Below are positions 7,821 through 16,563 of a stretch of 64,000 nt of DNA, one piece after another. The position numbers and the translations under genes are program-made. Every line of letters starts with the position of its first letter. The stretch's first letter is position 1. The notes beneath the pieces are model-generated. The model was not told the origin of the DNA. It did not search any database and saw nothing but the letters and a program-made list of their open reading frames with translations. The DNA comes from Ensifer sp. IC3342. GTDB taxonomy: Bacteria > Pseudomonadota > Alphaproteobacteria > Rhizobiales > Rhizobiaceae. The DNA lies in NCBI RefSeq assembly GCF_020193655.1, contig NZ_JADYVE010000003.1, positions 1 through 64,000 on the forward strand. Direction: 5' to 3'.

Positions 7821-8937
7821 ACACCGAACTGCCCTTGTCATAGGAGGCGGGATCGCGGGCATGTCTGCTGCCATCGCACTACGGCGTGCCGGCCTCGCCG
7901 TTGACCTGATCGACCGCGATCCGCATTGGCGGGTCTATGGCGCCGGGATCACCATTACCGGCCCCACGCTGCGCGCCATGGGAAAGCTCGGCATTCTCGA
8001 CGAGGTCCTGCGGCAGGGCTACGCCGCCGACGGCATCGACATCCGCTCCGCCGACGGCAAGCCCATGTTCAGCATCGAAACGCAAAACGAAGCGCTGGGC
8101 GACATCCCCAGCGCAGGTGGGATCCTGCGCCCAACCCTGCACAGGATCATGTCGGAGGCGCTTCTTGCCCTCGAGCCCCGCGTCCAACTGGGTGTCACCG
8201 TAGAGGCGATCGAATGGCAGGGCGCCAGGACCGGCGTGACGTTCAGCAACGACCAGTCTTGTGCCTACGATCTCGTCGTCGGCGCCGACGGCATCTATTC
8301 GCAGATCCGCCAGCATCTCTTTCCTGATGCGCCGCGGCCGCAATATGCGGGCCAGCTCTGCTGGCGGCTGATGATGGAACGGCATCCCGACATCGAGCGC
8401 CGGACCTTCTTTCTTGGCGGCCCCGCCAAGGTCGGGCTCAATCCCGTTTCCCGGGACCAAATGTACATGTTCTACCTCGAAGCCCAACCGGAGCCGGTCT
8501 GGCGCGAAGAGGAAACCCAGCACTCCGTGCTGGGATCACTGCTCGAAGGTTATGGCGGGGTATTGAGCGACGTGCGCCACCATCTCGGCGCGGCCTCCAA
8601 CATCGTCTGCCGGCCGCTCGAAACGGTTCTGGCGGGCGAGAACTGGGTGCGGGAAAACGCCGTGCTCATCGGCGATGCGGCGCACGCAACCACCCCGCAA
8701 CTCGCGTCTGGCGCAGGCATGGGCATCGAGGATGGCCTGGTGCTGGGTGAAGAGATCGCCCGGCACGAGGACGTGCGGCAAGCGCTTTCGAGCTTCATGC
8801 GCCGCCGCTACGCACGCTGCAAGCTGGTTGTCGATTCATCGCTCGAAATAAGCCGGCTCGAGCGGGAAAGGTCGGCGCCGCTGGAGCAGACGAAAGTGGT
8901 CGAAAGGGCCCTCGCCTCCCTCAATCAGGAGTTCTAG
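7813..8937 (+). CDS. FAD-dependent aromatic monooxygenase
   Basis: 374 residues, class A flavoprotein hydroxylase (PF01494). The Rossmann GGGIAGMSAA is at residues 11-20, the DG motif (VGADGIYSQIR) near 158, and the second FAD motif GDAAHATTP near 288. The substrate region has YGAGITITGPTLRA, as in NicC/salicylate hydroxylase-like enzymes. It would use NAD(P)H and O2 to add a ring hydroxyl, preparing the ring for the LigAB-type dioxygenase encoded just upstream. The start overlaps the dioxygenase gene by 8 bp. Confidence 0.87.
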   Translation: MAEHRTALVIGGGIAGMSAAIALRRAGLAVDLIDRDPHWRVYGAGITITGPTLRAMGKLGILDEVLRQGYAADGIDIRSADGKPMFSIETQNEALGDIPSAGGILRPTLHRIMSEALLALEPRVQLGVTVEAIEWQGARTGVTFSNDQSCAYDLVVGADGIYSQIRQHLFPDAPRPQYAGQLCWRLMMERHPDIERRTFFLGGPAKVGLNPVSRDQMYMFYLEAQPEPVWREEETQHSVLGSLLEGYGGVLSDVRHHLGAASNIVCRPLETVLAGENWVRENAVLIGDAAHATTPQLASGAGMGIEDGLVLGEEIARHEDVRQALSSFMRRRYARCKLVVDSSLEISRLERERSAPLEQTKVVERALASLNQEF

Positions 8938-8944
8938 GGTCTTC

Positions 8945-9754
8945 ATGTTCGTCGCGATCAACGACCACAATCTGCACATCGCCTTGCACGGCAACGAAGC
9001 CGATCCCGCAATCGTACTCCTGCATTCGCTCGGTACCTGCGCGGATGTCTGGGAAAAGCAGGTGCGCGAATTCAGCAGATCGCACTTCGTGATCTGTCCC
9101 GAGTTCCGGGGGCACGGCCTGAGTGAGGTCTCCAGGACCCCGGTCACCATCGAGGCGCTGACCGACGATATCGTCGCGCTCCTGACGCTGCTCGAGCTGC
9201 GATCGTTCCATCTCGTCGGCATCTCGATCGGCGGTCTGGTCGCGCAACTGGTCGCAGGGCGGCTTTCTGACACGGTGCAGTCTCTGCTCATCCTGGATTC
9301 AAATATCGTCAGCCTGGCGCCGCAGCTCTGGAGGGAGCGCGCGGCAAAGGTCCGCGCCGATGGGCTGGCTTCGATCGCGGAAGGTATTCTCGCGCGCTGG
9401 ATGACCCCGGCGGCGCGTAAAACAGCCGAAGGGCGCGGCCTTGCCTCCATGCTCGACCGGACGTCCCCGGAAGGCTACGCGGCGGGTTGCGATGCACTGG
9501 CGGTCGCCGACTGCCGCGAGAACGCGCCTCGCCTCACCATGCCGGTCACGGTTGCCGTCGGTGAGTTCGATGAGGCGACACCGCCCTCCGCATCAAGGGC
9601 GCTGGCTGACGCCATTCCTGGCGCATCCTTCCATCTGATCACTGGTGCCGCCCACATCCCGTTGTCCGAACAGGCGGAGGCGGTGAACCGCCTTATCCGC
9701 GAGGCAATCTCGCACCATGAGCAGCCGGTGCAGAAGAGAACGGCTGAAAGCTGA
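8945..9754 (+). CDS. Alpha/beta hydrolase, enol-lactonase or ring-fission-product hydrolase-like
   Basis: 269 residues, a standard alpha/beta hydrolase resembling 3-oxoadipate enol-lactonase (PcaD) and meta-fission product hydrolases. It has the oxyanion segment LLHSLGT, nucleophile elbow GISIGG (Ser about 101), acid in VGEFDEATPP, and His in GAAHIPLSEQ. It follows the monooxygenase gene by 7 bp. In context it would hydrolyse the ring-opened product. It is distinct from the larger hydrolase at 5,513, so the pathway probably needs two hydrolytic steps. Confidence 0.82.
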   Translation: MFVAINDHNLHIALHGNEADPAIVLLHSLGTCADVWEKQVREFSRSHFVICPEFRGHGLSEVSRTPVTIEALTDDIVALLTLLELRSFHLVGISIGGLVAQLVAGRLSDTVQSLLILDSNIVSLAPQLWRERAAKVRADGLASIAEGILARWMTPAARKTAEGRGLASMLDRTSPEGYAAGCDALAVADCRENAPRLTMPVTVAVGEFDEATPPSASRALADAIPGASFHLITGAAHIPLSEQAEAVNRLIREAISHHEQPVQKRTAES

Positions 9755-9835
9755 GGCGTGAAAACGACGGTAGGTGGCCGGACCGCAAGCTGAATGAACT
9801 GAAATGTTGTAGCAATGGCCAATGGGAGGGAAATC

Positions 9836-11095
9836 ATGACCGACGCGACCGTGGACAAAGTAGCCGGGAGGAGCGAGGGGAAGGCGTGGTCTGCGACGGC
9901 CGCCGCGACCGTAGGGCTGGTCTTCGGACCAAGCACGCTTTTGCTTTTCTTGTTCGGCGTTTTTGTCGAACCGCTGTCCCAGGCGTTCGGATGGTCGAAG
10001 CCGGCCATTCTTTTCGCGGCCACGATCATCTCGCTGATGATCATGGTAATATCCCCGGTACAAGGCATGCTCATCGACCGGTTCGGCGCCCGTCCGATTG
10101 TTCTGGCCTCCTGTTTGACATTCGCCTGCGGCCTGCTCGCAATGTCCTATATTCCGGGAAATATCCAGGTCTTCTACTTCATGTACGCTCTGCTCCCGGT
10201 CCTGGCGGTGGGGCTCTGGCCCGTTTCCTATCTGCGCGTCGTCAGCACCTGGTTCGACCGACGGCTGGGCCTGGCGATTGGCATTGCCAATGGCGGGATC
10301 GGCCTTGGCGCCGCGATCCTGCCGCCGATCATCACCTATGTTATCGCCAACGGCTCGCTGCAATGGGCTTATGTTAGCCTGGCGATGATTGTTACCGTCA
10401 TCGTGCTGCCCTTGAACGCGTTGTTCCTGCACGATGCGCCAACGGCCAAGGTCGCGCGCCCCGCTCATGATCGCGCCGCGGCCAGCGCCGATTTTCGCCG
10501 CTTCGTGACGACGTCGAGCTTCGTGATCCTCGCCGCTGCCTTTTTCCTGCTCGGCTTCGTCAATACGGGGCTCGTCACCAACCAGATATCGCTCCTGATC
10601 GACGGTGGTGCGACGCCGCAGCATGCAGCACTGGTACAGTCGGTATTCGGCATCGCCGTTCTGATCGGGCGGTTCTTGACGGGGGTCCTCCTCGACTATG
10701 TTTCCGCAAGGCGATTGATGAGTCTCGTGTGCCTGGGAGGCGCCGTTGCCTGCGTGCTCTACGCGCTTGGCCCCACAGGCTATGTCGCCTTCGCCTGCGC
10801 GATCCTGATTGGCATGGTCTATGGCGCCGAGTTCGACGTCCTGAGCTATCTGATCAAGCGCTACTTCGGCCTTCCGACCTTCGGCCGGATCTACGGCTCG
10901 ATCTTCGCGATCTTCCAATTGGGTGCAGCGCTTGGTGCAACACTCCTGCCGCTCAGCCGAGCGCAGTTTCAAAGCTACGGGCCGGGGCTCACGCTCTACG
11001 CCGCGGCGCTGGCGGTCAGCTCCGTCTTGTTCCTGTGCCTTGGCGGCGGCCGCGTCGCGCGCGAAACCACCGAGGAGAAGGCCGCGCTACTGTGA
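9836..11095 (+). CDS. MFS transporter (oxalate/formate antiporter-like)
   Basis: 419 residues with about 12 hydrophobic segments, the first at about 15-40. The MFS loop motif between helices 2 and 3 reads GMLIDRFGARP, and the second half has GRFLTGVLLDYVSARR. The overall pattern is that of the OFA subfamily of carboxylate transporters. ATG 9,836 is chosen over ATG 9,815 because GGGAGGG lies just ahead of it. It is the last gene of the catabolic operon, 81 bp after the hydrolase, and presumably imports the acidic aromatic substrate. Confidence 0.83.
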   Translation: MTDATVDKVAGRSEGKAWSATAAATVGLVFGPSTLLLFLFGVFVEPLSQAFGWSKPAILFAATIISLMIMVISPVQGMLIDRFGARPIVLASCLTFACGLLAMSYIPGNIQVFYFMYALLPVLAVGLWPVSYLRVVSTWFDRRLGLAIGIANGGIGLGAAILPPIITYVIANGSLQWAYVSLAMIVTVIVLPLNALFLHDAPTAKVARPAHDRAAASADFRRFVTTSSFVILAAAFFLLGFVNTGLVTNQISLLIDGGATPQHAALVQSVFGIAVLIGRFLTGVLLDYVSARRLMSLVCLGGAVACVLYALGPTGYVAFACAILIGMVYGAEFDVLSYLIKRYFGLPTFGRIYGSIFAIFQLGAALGATLLPLSRAQFQSYGPGLTLYAAALAVSSVLFLCLGGGRVARETTEEKAALL

Positions 11096-11109
11096 CAAAC
11101 TGACAAGGA

Positions 11110-11141
11110 GCGGCGCTGCGAGCGGGAGCTTGCAGCGCCGC
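11110..11141 (+). terminator. Hairpin after catabolic operon, possible terminator
   Basis: GCGGCGCTGC and GCAGCGCCGC form a perfect 10-bp stem around a 12-nt loop, 14 bp after the MFS stop codon. There is no T run, so it may be Rho-assisted or only an mRNA 3'-end stabiliser. Confidence 0.45.
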
Positions 11142-11150
11142 ATCTGGGAC

Positions 11151-11384
11151 CTAGCCTACCTCACGTCCATGCAACCCATTAGCTGCTTCAACACACTTCG
11201 GGAAATCAGGCTTTTCCGGCCAAACCGGCCAAGGTGGCAGCAGCACCGCATCAGGCACTATTCCGAGCAGCCGGCTGCCAAAACGCGTTCCAATGATCGA
11301 TCCTGCCACCGCGATAAGCAGGAATATCTCCGTGCGCCCAGAACGGCGAGGCTCGCGGATGTTCCGAGGTTTGGCGAACAGCAA
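11151..11384 (-). pseudogene. Possible remnant of a TauE/SafE-type permease
   Basis: About 35 residues (IFLLIAVAGSIIGTRFGSRL and what follows) resemble the conserved C-terminal helix region of TSUP/TauE-SafE anion permeases, where a GxxxGxxxG pattern is typical. After LLP the reading turns into an unrelated Pro-rich tail, and nothing upstream restores the rest of the protein. I read it as a decayed 3' fragment; the family assignment is weak. Confidence 0.25.
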
Positions 11385-11458
11385 TGGGTCCGCATGTCGA
11401 TGACCCTTCGTGCCAAGCGCAAATCAAAACAGCTCCCAGAAGAGCCGTACTTTAGTCC

Positions 11459-12103
11459 TCACACCGCGGGCGCAGCGCGATAAGTCGCGAGCTTGTACCC
11501 GAAACCCAAAAAGACGACTCCGGTCGCGCCTTTCAATAGCCGTTGGAAGCTATCAGTCCGCGTGACTTTGGTCAGTTTCGCGAAGAGAAGGATGACCAAG
11601 CTAAACCAAGAGATGTTCACAGCCGAATGAATGGCAACAAGCGCATAAGCCGAAGCGATGGGATGCCCGTCGTGAGGAATGAACTGTGGGAAAACCGCCA
11701 AATAGAACATGGAGACTTTTGGATTCAACCCGTTCGTCAAGAGTCCTTCGAGATAAGCTCGTTTGAGAGAGCGAGGTCGACGGGCGGGCGCTGCGATGTT
11801 CGAGCGCGCTTTGTTGGCAAAGGCCTCGTACAGTGATTTAACACCAATCCAGCACAGATATGCTGCCCCAATGTACTTGATTACCGCGAAGGCGGCGGCT
11901 GACTGCATAATGATGACGGAAAGCCCGAGAATCGACAGCGTTCCATGGAGCCAAAAGGCTGTAAAGAAGCCTGCAACGTTAGCGAAACCTGCCAGGATGC
12001 CAGAAGTCGGGACCGTCTTTGCGATGAGAGCGCCATTTGGTCCGGGCGACGAAACCAGAAAGAACGTCGCAAGCGCGAATGCCGCCATTTCTGAATAGCC
12101 CAT
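11459..12103 (-). CDS. LysE/RhtB family amino-acid exporter
   Basis: 214 residues, about six membrane segments. The family signature SPGPNGALIAKT is at residues 19-30, and the central TNGLNPKVSMFYLAVFPQF is typical of RhtB-like proteins. These inner-membrane proteins export amino acids or small amphiphiles. It stands alone, with no regulator directly beside it and convergent to the catabolic operon. The substrate cannot be predicted. Confidence 0.85.
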   Translation of the reverse strand: MGYSEMAAFALATFFLVSSPGPNGALIAKTVPTSGILAGFANVAGFFTAFWLHGTLSILGLSVIIMQSAAAFAVIKYIGAAYLCWIGVKSLYEAFANKARSNIAAPARRPRSLKRAYLEGLLTNGLNPKVSMFYLAVFPQFIPHDGHPIASAYALVAIHSAVNISWFSLVILLFAKLTKVTRTDSFQRLLKGATGVVFLGFGYKLATYRAAPAV

Positions 12104-12549
12104 TTCAGTGCCCCGCCGCGTGGATCATCCCAGTACATGTATTGCTTAGGCGACCGCACGCCAACTGGCTACTGCCCCCTGGGCTCGAATACCCAAAATT
12201 AGTCGGTCATTTTCGCCGTCGAGTAGAGCATCAAGCGCGCATGTTCTCGCATGTCCGCAAATGGGGCGCCAACACGCCCGTCCGGCAGATGATATGAAGG
12301 GCAAAGTCCCACCCACCTGAGACGGAACCGGAAAGATCGACCCCTTGCGGCCGTAGGGGACGAGGACCGGGAATGGCTGCTTTGAGCCCGGTCCAGTCAT
12401 TCCCGCCACACTTCGCGAACGACCGCTGTGCGCCGTCTTCTCGGACGTTCGATGATGAATTGCTAAATCCCGATAGCTGCCATCCCAGGCGCCCAACTTA
12501 TCCGCAGGACAACGCGTCTTTGCCTGGTGACGAGCGGCTCCTAAGCTGT
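12104..12549. other. No gene recognised; contains a segment repeated near the left end
   Basis: No frame has a plausible protein. Positions 12,384-12,434 resemble 372-420 with a few substitutions and indels, both containing GAGCCCGGTCCAGTC and ACCGCTGTGCGCC. The rest is unassigned. Confidence 0.5.
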
Positions 12550-13494
12550 TCAAACTCGGACGTCTGCAACCCTCTCCGCAGCCGTTCGATCTATGAAAGC
12601 GGCTTGGAGCATAGTCAGAACCGCCCGAACGGCCGGATTGGAGCGCCGACTCTCAGGCCAGAGCGCGGCGATGTTATTTCGCTCGACAGCGAATTCAGAA
12701 AGCAGGGCGATCAGTTCGCCGCGCTCCACATAGGGTGCCGCGATGAAGGAGGCGCAGACACCAATTCCGCCACCGGCCACTAGGGTCGCAACCACCGCAT
12801 CGCTGGAGTCGATAAGGATACCGGACGTGGGCAACATCTCGATCTCCTGACTGCCAATCCGGAAGGGCCAACGAAAGACCTGGCCGGTATTCTGATAACG
12901 CAAGTTGACGGTATCGTGCCCTGCCAGATCGTTCGGATGGGCAGGCGTGCCGCGCGCTCTAAGATATGCCGGCGATGCGAAACAGCCGAGCCGAAACGGT
13001 GCCAGCCTACGCGACAACAGTCGGCTGTCTGCGAGATCACCAATGCGTACGGCAATATCGATCCCCTCTTCGATGAGGTCAGTCACTCGATCGTTTAGCC
13101 GTAGATCGACGACCAGCTTTGGATATTGCTGTCGGAATGCCGGTAATGCGGGTGCGATCACATGGAGACCGATCGGCAAGGATGCGGCCACACGCACGGT
13201 CCCCGCGGGTTCCGAGCGCGCTGTCATAGCGATCTGCTCGATTTCTTCTGCCTCACGCAGGAGACGCAGGGCTCGCTCGTGGAGTTCGCGTCCCTCCGCA
13301 GTCAGCGTCAGCGAACGCGTCGTGCGGTTGAAAAGTGAAACGCCCAGATGTCGTTCAAGCCGCTGGACGCTTTTGCTAATTGCTGACGGCGAAATCGACA
13401 AGGATCGCGCGGCGGCCGTGTAGCTGCCGAGCGATCCGGCGCGTGCGAACGCGATCAAGCCGGTGAGGCGATCTAAGGCGATATGTTCCATCAC
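12550..13494 (-). CDS. LysR family transcriptional regulator
   Basis: 314 residues. The N-terminal winged helix-turn-helix is clear ([20 protein letters not shown], then [24 protein letters not shown], about residues 17-61). A periplasmic-binding-protein-like effector domain follows from about 95. The first two codons are both ATG, so the start may be one codon later. It is divergent from the alcohol dehydrogenase gene across 98 bp, the classic layout for a LysR activator and its target. The family subtype resembles AaeR/CrgA-like regulators of oxidoreductases. Confidence 0.9.
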   Translation of the reverse strand: MMEHIALDRLTGLIAFARAGSLGSYTAAARSLSISPSAISKSVQRLERHLGVSLFNRTTRSLTLTAEGRELHERALRLLREAEEIEQIAMTARSEPAGTVRVAASLPIGLHVIAPALPAFRQQYPKLVVDLRLNDRVTDLIEEGIDIAVRIGDLADSRLLSRRLAPFRLGCFASPAYLRARGTPAHPNDLAGHDTVNLRYQNTGQVFRWPFRIGSQEIEMLPTSGILIDSSDAVVATLVAGGGIGVCASFIAAPYVERGELIALLSEFAVERNNIAALWPESRRSNPAVRAVLTMLQAAFIDRTAAERVADVRV

Positions 13495-13592
13495 GGCACT
13501 ACTGAAGCGACATTGGCGAATATTGTCAACCTAACGGCTCGACGATTACATCACCGCTCGAACGATGAGAATCCTGAACGGAGACGATAAAA

Positions 13593-14609
13593 ATGCGCGA
13601 AGTGATGAAGGCGGTCCGCCAGCACGTTTTCGGTGGTCCCGAGGTGTTGGTCTACGAAGATGCCCCCAAGCCAGAGGTGAAACCAGGCGAATTGCGCGTC
13701 CGCGTGCACGCCGTCGGCCTCAATCCTCCCGACTGGTATCTGCGCGAGGGGTATAAGATGCTTCCGCCTGAGTGGCAGCCACCGATATCCTTCCCCGTTA
13801 TTCTGGGGACCGATATCTCGGGAGTCGTCGAAGCGGTAGGGGGCGATGTCCAAGGCTTCAGCGTCGGAGACGAAGTTTATGCGATGGTGCGGTTCCCCGA
13901 GGGAATGGCTGGCGACAGTCGGGCATACGCCGAATATGTCAGCGTTCCCGCTTCTGACGTTGCGTTGAAGCCTGCTGGGATCGACCATGCGCATGCGGCG
14001 GCTGTGCCCATGGCGTTGCTTACCGCATGGCAATTCCTGGTCGATCTCGGACATGACGAGCCGAACCCACTCCAGCCGAAGCGGCACATACCAGTTTCGC
14101 TCGGGGGCAAGACCGTCCTCGTTAACGGCGCCGCTGGTGGTGTCGGGCACTTTGTTGTGCAGATCGCAAAGCTGAAGGGCGCTCGTGTCATCGCCGTCGC
14201 GTCCGGCAAGCACGAGGCATTCTTGCGTAACCTCGGTGCCGATCAGATCATCGATTACACCCGGACAACGCCGGAAGATGTGGCGCGCGATATCGACCTT
14301 GTCGTGGATGCCGTGGGCGGTCCGGATAGCGGCCGCTTCCTGCGCACGCTGAAGCGCGGCGGGGCCTTGTTCCCTATTTTCTCGCTTGGTTTCACCGATC
14401 ACGAGGAAGCGGAACGGATGGGCGTCACTGTATCGAGTACCCAAGTCCGTTCCAGCGGTGCGCAACTGGCGGAAATAGCGCCTCTGCTCGATCGAGGCGA
14501 AATTCGGGTCGCTCTGGACAGCAGCTATCCTCTTGCCGCTGCAAGCAAGGCGCATGAACGGGCTGCGCAAGGCCATATCCAGGGCAAGATCGTTCTCATG
14601 GTGGCATGA
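13593..14609 (+). CDS. Zinc-independent MDR quinone oxidoreductase/alcohol dehydrogenase
   Basis: 338 residues of the medium-chain dehydrogenase/reductase superfamily. The GroES-like N-terminal half (EVKPGELRVRVHAVGLNPPDW, LGTDISGVVEAVG) is followed by a Rossmann half with NGAAGGVGHFVVQIAK (about 174-190) and GADQIIDYT. The catalytic zinc Cys and structural-zinc Cys cluster are missing, so it belongs with NADPH:quinone reductase-like enzymes. It probably reduces quinones or activated alkenes. The next gene starts in its stop codon. Confidence 0.87.
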   Translation: MREVMKAVRQHVFGGPEVLVYEDAPKPEVKPGELRVRVHAVGLNPPDWYLREGYKMLPPEWQPPISFPVILGTDISGVVEAVGGDVQGFSVGDEVYAMVRFPEGMAGDSRAYAEYVSVPASDVALKPAGIDHAHAAAVPMALLTAWQFLVDLGHDEPNPLQPKRHIPVSLGGKTVLVNGAAGGVGHFVVQIAKLKGARVIAVASGKHEAFLRNLGADQIIDYTRTTPEDVARDIDLVVDAVGGPDSGRFLRTLKRGGALFPIFSLGFTDHEEAERMGVTVSSTQVRSSGAQLAEIAPLLDRGEIRVALDSSYPLAAASKAHERAAQGHIQGKIVLMVA

Positions 14610-15028
14610 TGACCGATGCCAAACTGTGCTTTGGGACGGTGGCCTGGTTCGAGATGGTGGGCATGGCAATGTGCGACGCCGCCTCTCGGTTAGGGCTGTC
14701 GCCAACCCTGACAATGTCGCTGGTCGAGCATTACACCGACGGAAGCAAGCTGCCCACAGGGCTACTACAGGGCCTCCGTTTCGAGATCTCGGCAGGCGTT
14801 CCGTCCTTCAGGGTGGGTGTCCTGCCGGGCGAACGGGGCGATGTAACGATCGAGATCACGAGTGCAGCCGCACACAAACTAAACAGTCTGCACAACGCCG
14901 ATCCCGAGTATCGCGCCGCGATCAATGGCTTCCTCAACTCAGGCGAGATGCGGGTGGACGGCGATCCCGCTCGACTGGGCGGTTGGCTGGAAGTGGTTCA
15001 CGATCGCATCGTGGCCAATACCCGCTAA
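14606..15028 (+). CDS. Conserved hypothetical protein, possibly SCP2-like
   Basis: 140 residues, no signal peptide or membrane segment. The start overlaps the stop of the quinone oxidoreductase gene (ATGATGA), so the two are translated together. The C-terminal stretch SGEMRVDGDPARLGGWL weakly resembles SCP2 sterol-carrier-type domains, where a small bound ligand sits in a hydrophobic tunnel. I do not recognise it with confidence. A strong terminator follows 46 bp later. Confidence 0.65.
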   Translation: MMTDAKLCFGTVAWFEMVGMAMCDAASRLGLSPTLTMSLVEHYTDGSKLPTGLLQGLRFEISAGVPSFRVGVLPGERGDVTIEITSAAAHKLNSLHNADPEYRAAINGFLNSGEMRVDGDPARLGGWLEVVHDRIVANTR

Positions 15029-15073
15029 TCCGGCTTTCGAACGCCTTTAGATAAAGACTTGAGGTCCCTTAAG

Positions 15074-15106
15074 AAAGCTCCGGAACCCGAGTTCCGGAGC
15101 TTTTTT
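15074..15106 (+). terminator. Strong intrinsic terminator
   Basis: AAAGCTCCGGAAC and GTTCCGGAGCTTT make a 13-bp stem with loop CCGA, running into TTTTTT. It ends the LysR-regulated oxidoreductase operon. Confidence 0.9.
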
Positions 15107-15479
15107 CCCTATTTTCCGGTGGCCAGCGCTGGATCGTGTCTCATCTGATTGGGCAGGAATGGCATTATGTCGGGTTTGACCTTGGAAAAAACTCAATGTT
15201 TTCAACAGAAGTTTTTAGAACTGTGCCTTCTACGAGCGGGCTGCTCGCGAGAGTGCTCGGCGCCGGCTCGGCTCGCATCTATGTCAGGCATATCAGCGCA
15301 CACACGGTAAGATCACGAACCGGTCGAAATGGCGACCTTTGAACCTGAAACGCTCCCTGAAATAGAGGGCCCCTTATGTTCCGACGAGTGTTGCGCCCGG
15401 TTTGCGACATCAGAACCCTAGTGCTAGCACCACACGTTCAGTCGCGGCATTTGATGGGGCGGATCCAGGATGAATCTCT
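15107..15479. other. Intergenic, nothing recognised
   Basis: No plausible reading frame, RNA motif or repeat is visible between the terminator and the 3' end of the MarR gene. Confidence 0.5.
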
Positions 15480-16001
15480 CTAGCTCCGCAGTCCAGCCCT
15501 TTCAGATGAATTCATAGGGGGTGTCTGGGCTGCTTTTTCAGCATCTATTTCTCCTTCAAGTCTTTCTCGCAGCGTGGCCATGACGCGATGCGCCGTCCTG
15601 ATTTCATCCAGTGAAAGGCCCTCTGCCAGCGTATAGACCTTCGGATTGTAGGCGTTGATCGCGGCTTCATAGGCCTGGCGACCTTTGTCGGTCAGCACCA
15701 CCAGATGCGCACGGCGATGATGCGGGTTGGGCTGGAACTCGATCAGCCCTTCTTTGTGCAGATCGTTGACGATACGCTGCACGTTCTGCCGGTTCGCGCC
15801 AACATTGCGAGCGATCCAAGCCACCGGCTGCGACCGTTCCGAAAGGACGATTGCGCCGAGAATCTGCCACCGCGCGCTTGTCAGCCCGAAGGGTGCAACA
15901 AGCCTGTCGCCCCAAGTAAGCGTCAGGTTGTTCGCACGAAACATCGTCAGGATCAGATCGGTCAAGGCTTCGGCCTTCGGAGTCGCGTCTGCCATGCTCA
16001 T
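15480..16001 (-). CDS. MarR family transcriptional regulator
   Basis: About 173 residues from ATG 16,001. The winged helix-turn-helix includes SARWQILGAIVLSERSQPVAWIA, then NRQNVQRIVNDLHKEGLIEF and the wing HHRRAHLVVLT. The open frame runs far upstream, but that part is the shadow of the divergent gene. ATGs at 16,019, 16,001 and 15,995 are all possible and none has a clear ribosome site. A -10-like TATAAT on this strand at 16,026-16,031 would place transcription start near 16,019, so translation could be nearly leaderless. Two near-perfect palindromes lie in the shared promoter region, suggesting autoregulation. Confidence 0.85.
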   Translation of the reverse strand: MSMADATPKAEALTDLILTMFRANNLTLTWGDRLVAPFGLTSARWQILGAIVLSERSQPVAWIARNVGANRQNVQRIVNDLHKEGLIEFQPNPHHRRAHLVVLTDKGRQAYEAAINAYNPKVYTLAEGLSLDEIRTAHRVMATLRERLEGEIDAEKAAQTPPMNSSERAGLRS

Positions 16002-16020
16002 TTGTATCCATTCATCCATA

Positions 16021-16081
16021 TTGACATTATAATGCCAAATTGTTATGTCTTCATCATATCGAATTGACACTATAATGACAA
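16021..16081. promoter_or_regulatory. Two palindromic operators in a divergent promoter
   Basis: TTGACATTATAATGCCAA (16,021-16,038) and TTGACACTATAATGACAA (16,064-16,081) share the symmetric form TTGNCATTATAATGNCAA. Centres are 43 bp apart. Each contains a TATAAT hexamer, so a bound MarR protein would cover the -10 boxes of both divergent genes. Confidence 0.7.
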
Positions 16082-16104
16082 TACGGCCGGTCAAGGAGAC
16101 CGCC

Positions 16105-16563
16105 ATGCCAAGGATCATCCACCCGATCGCCGGTCTGATCGCCATCCTGACAATCGTGACCTTCTGGCTCTCGACGGCGATTTCTGAATTGCTCCTCTCC
16201 GAAACTGCCGCTGTAACCGTTAAGACGGCAATCCCGTGGGGCTTCGTCGTGCTGATCCCTGCCCTGGCGGCAACAGGCGGAACAGGATTTGCATCGGCTA
16301 AAGGGCGGCGAGCCGGACTGGTCGGCGCGAAGATCAGGCGTATGCCACTAATCGCCGCGAACGGCGTTCTGGTCCTTATCCCGGCCGCGCTGTTTCTTGC
16401 CTTCAAGGCCAGAGCCGGACAGTTCGATACCGTTTTTTACGCGGTGCAAGCGCTCGAACTGGTAGCAGGTGCGGCGAATATCACTCTTCTCGCGCTTAAC
16501 ATGCGTGACGGCTTGAAGATGAAAGGTCGGCTTCGTCGTCCGCGACCGCAGAGAGAGGTTTGA
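16105..16563 (+). CDS. Small four-helix membrane protein of unknown function
   Basis: 152 residues from ATG 16,105, chosen because AAGGAGA stands eight bases upstream; earlier ATGs fall inside the operator. Four hydrophobic segments are visible (about 7-26, 40-60, 82-101, 113-133). No named domain is recognised. It shares a divergent promoter and two operators with the MarR gene and is probably its target. MarR-linked small membrane proteins often affect tolerance to small toxic compounds, but nothing in the sequence shows this directly. Confidence 0.7.
   Translation: MPRIIHPIAGLIAILTIVTFWLSTAISELLLSETAAVTVKTAIPWGFVVLIPALAATGGTGFASAKGRRAGLVGAKIRRMPLIAANGVLVLIPAALFLAFKARAGQFDTVFYAVQALELVAGAANITLLALNMRDGLKMKGRLRRPRPQREV

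Noticed and set aside
6852-7874. 340-codon minus-strand frame across the LigB-like gene
   Set aside because: Shadow of the dioxygenase genes; high-GC codon bias opens antisense frames here and at many other core genes.
12146-12553. 135-codon minus-strand frame before the LysR gene
   Set aside because: No ribosome site and no homology seen; it contains the short dispersed repeat.
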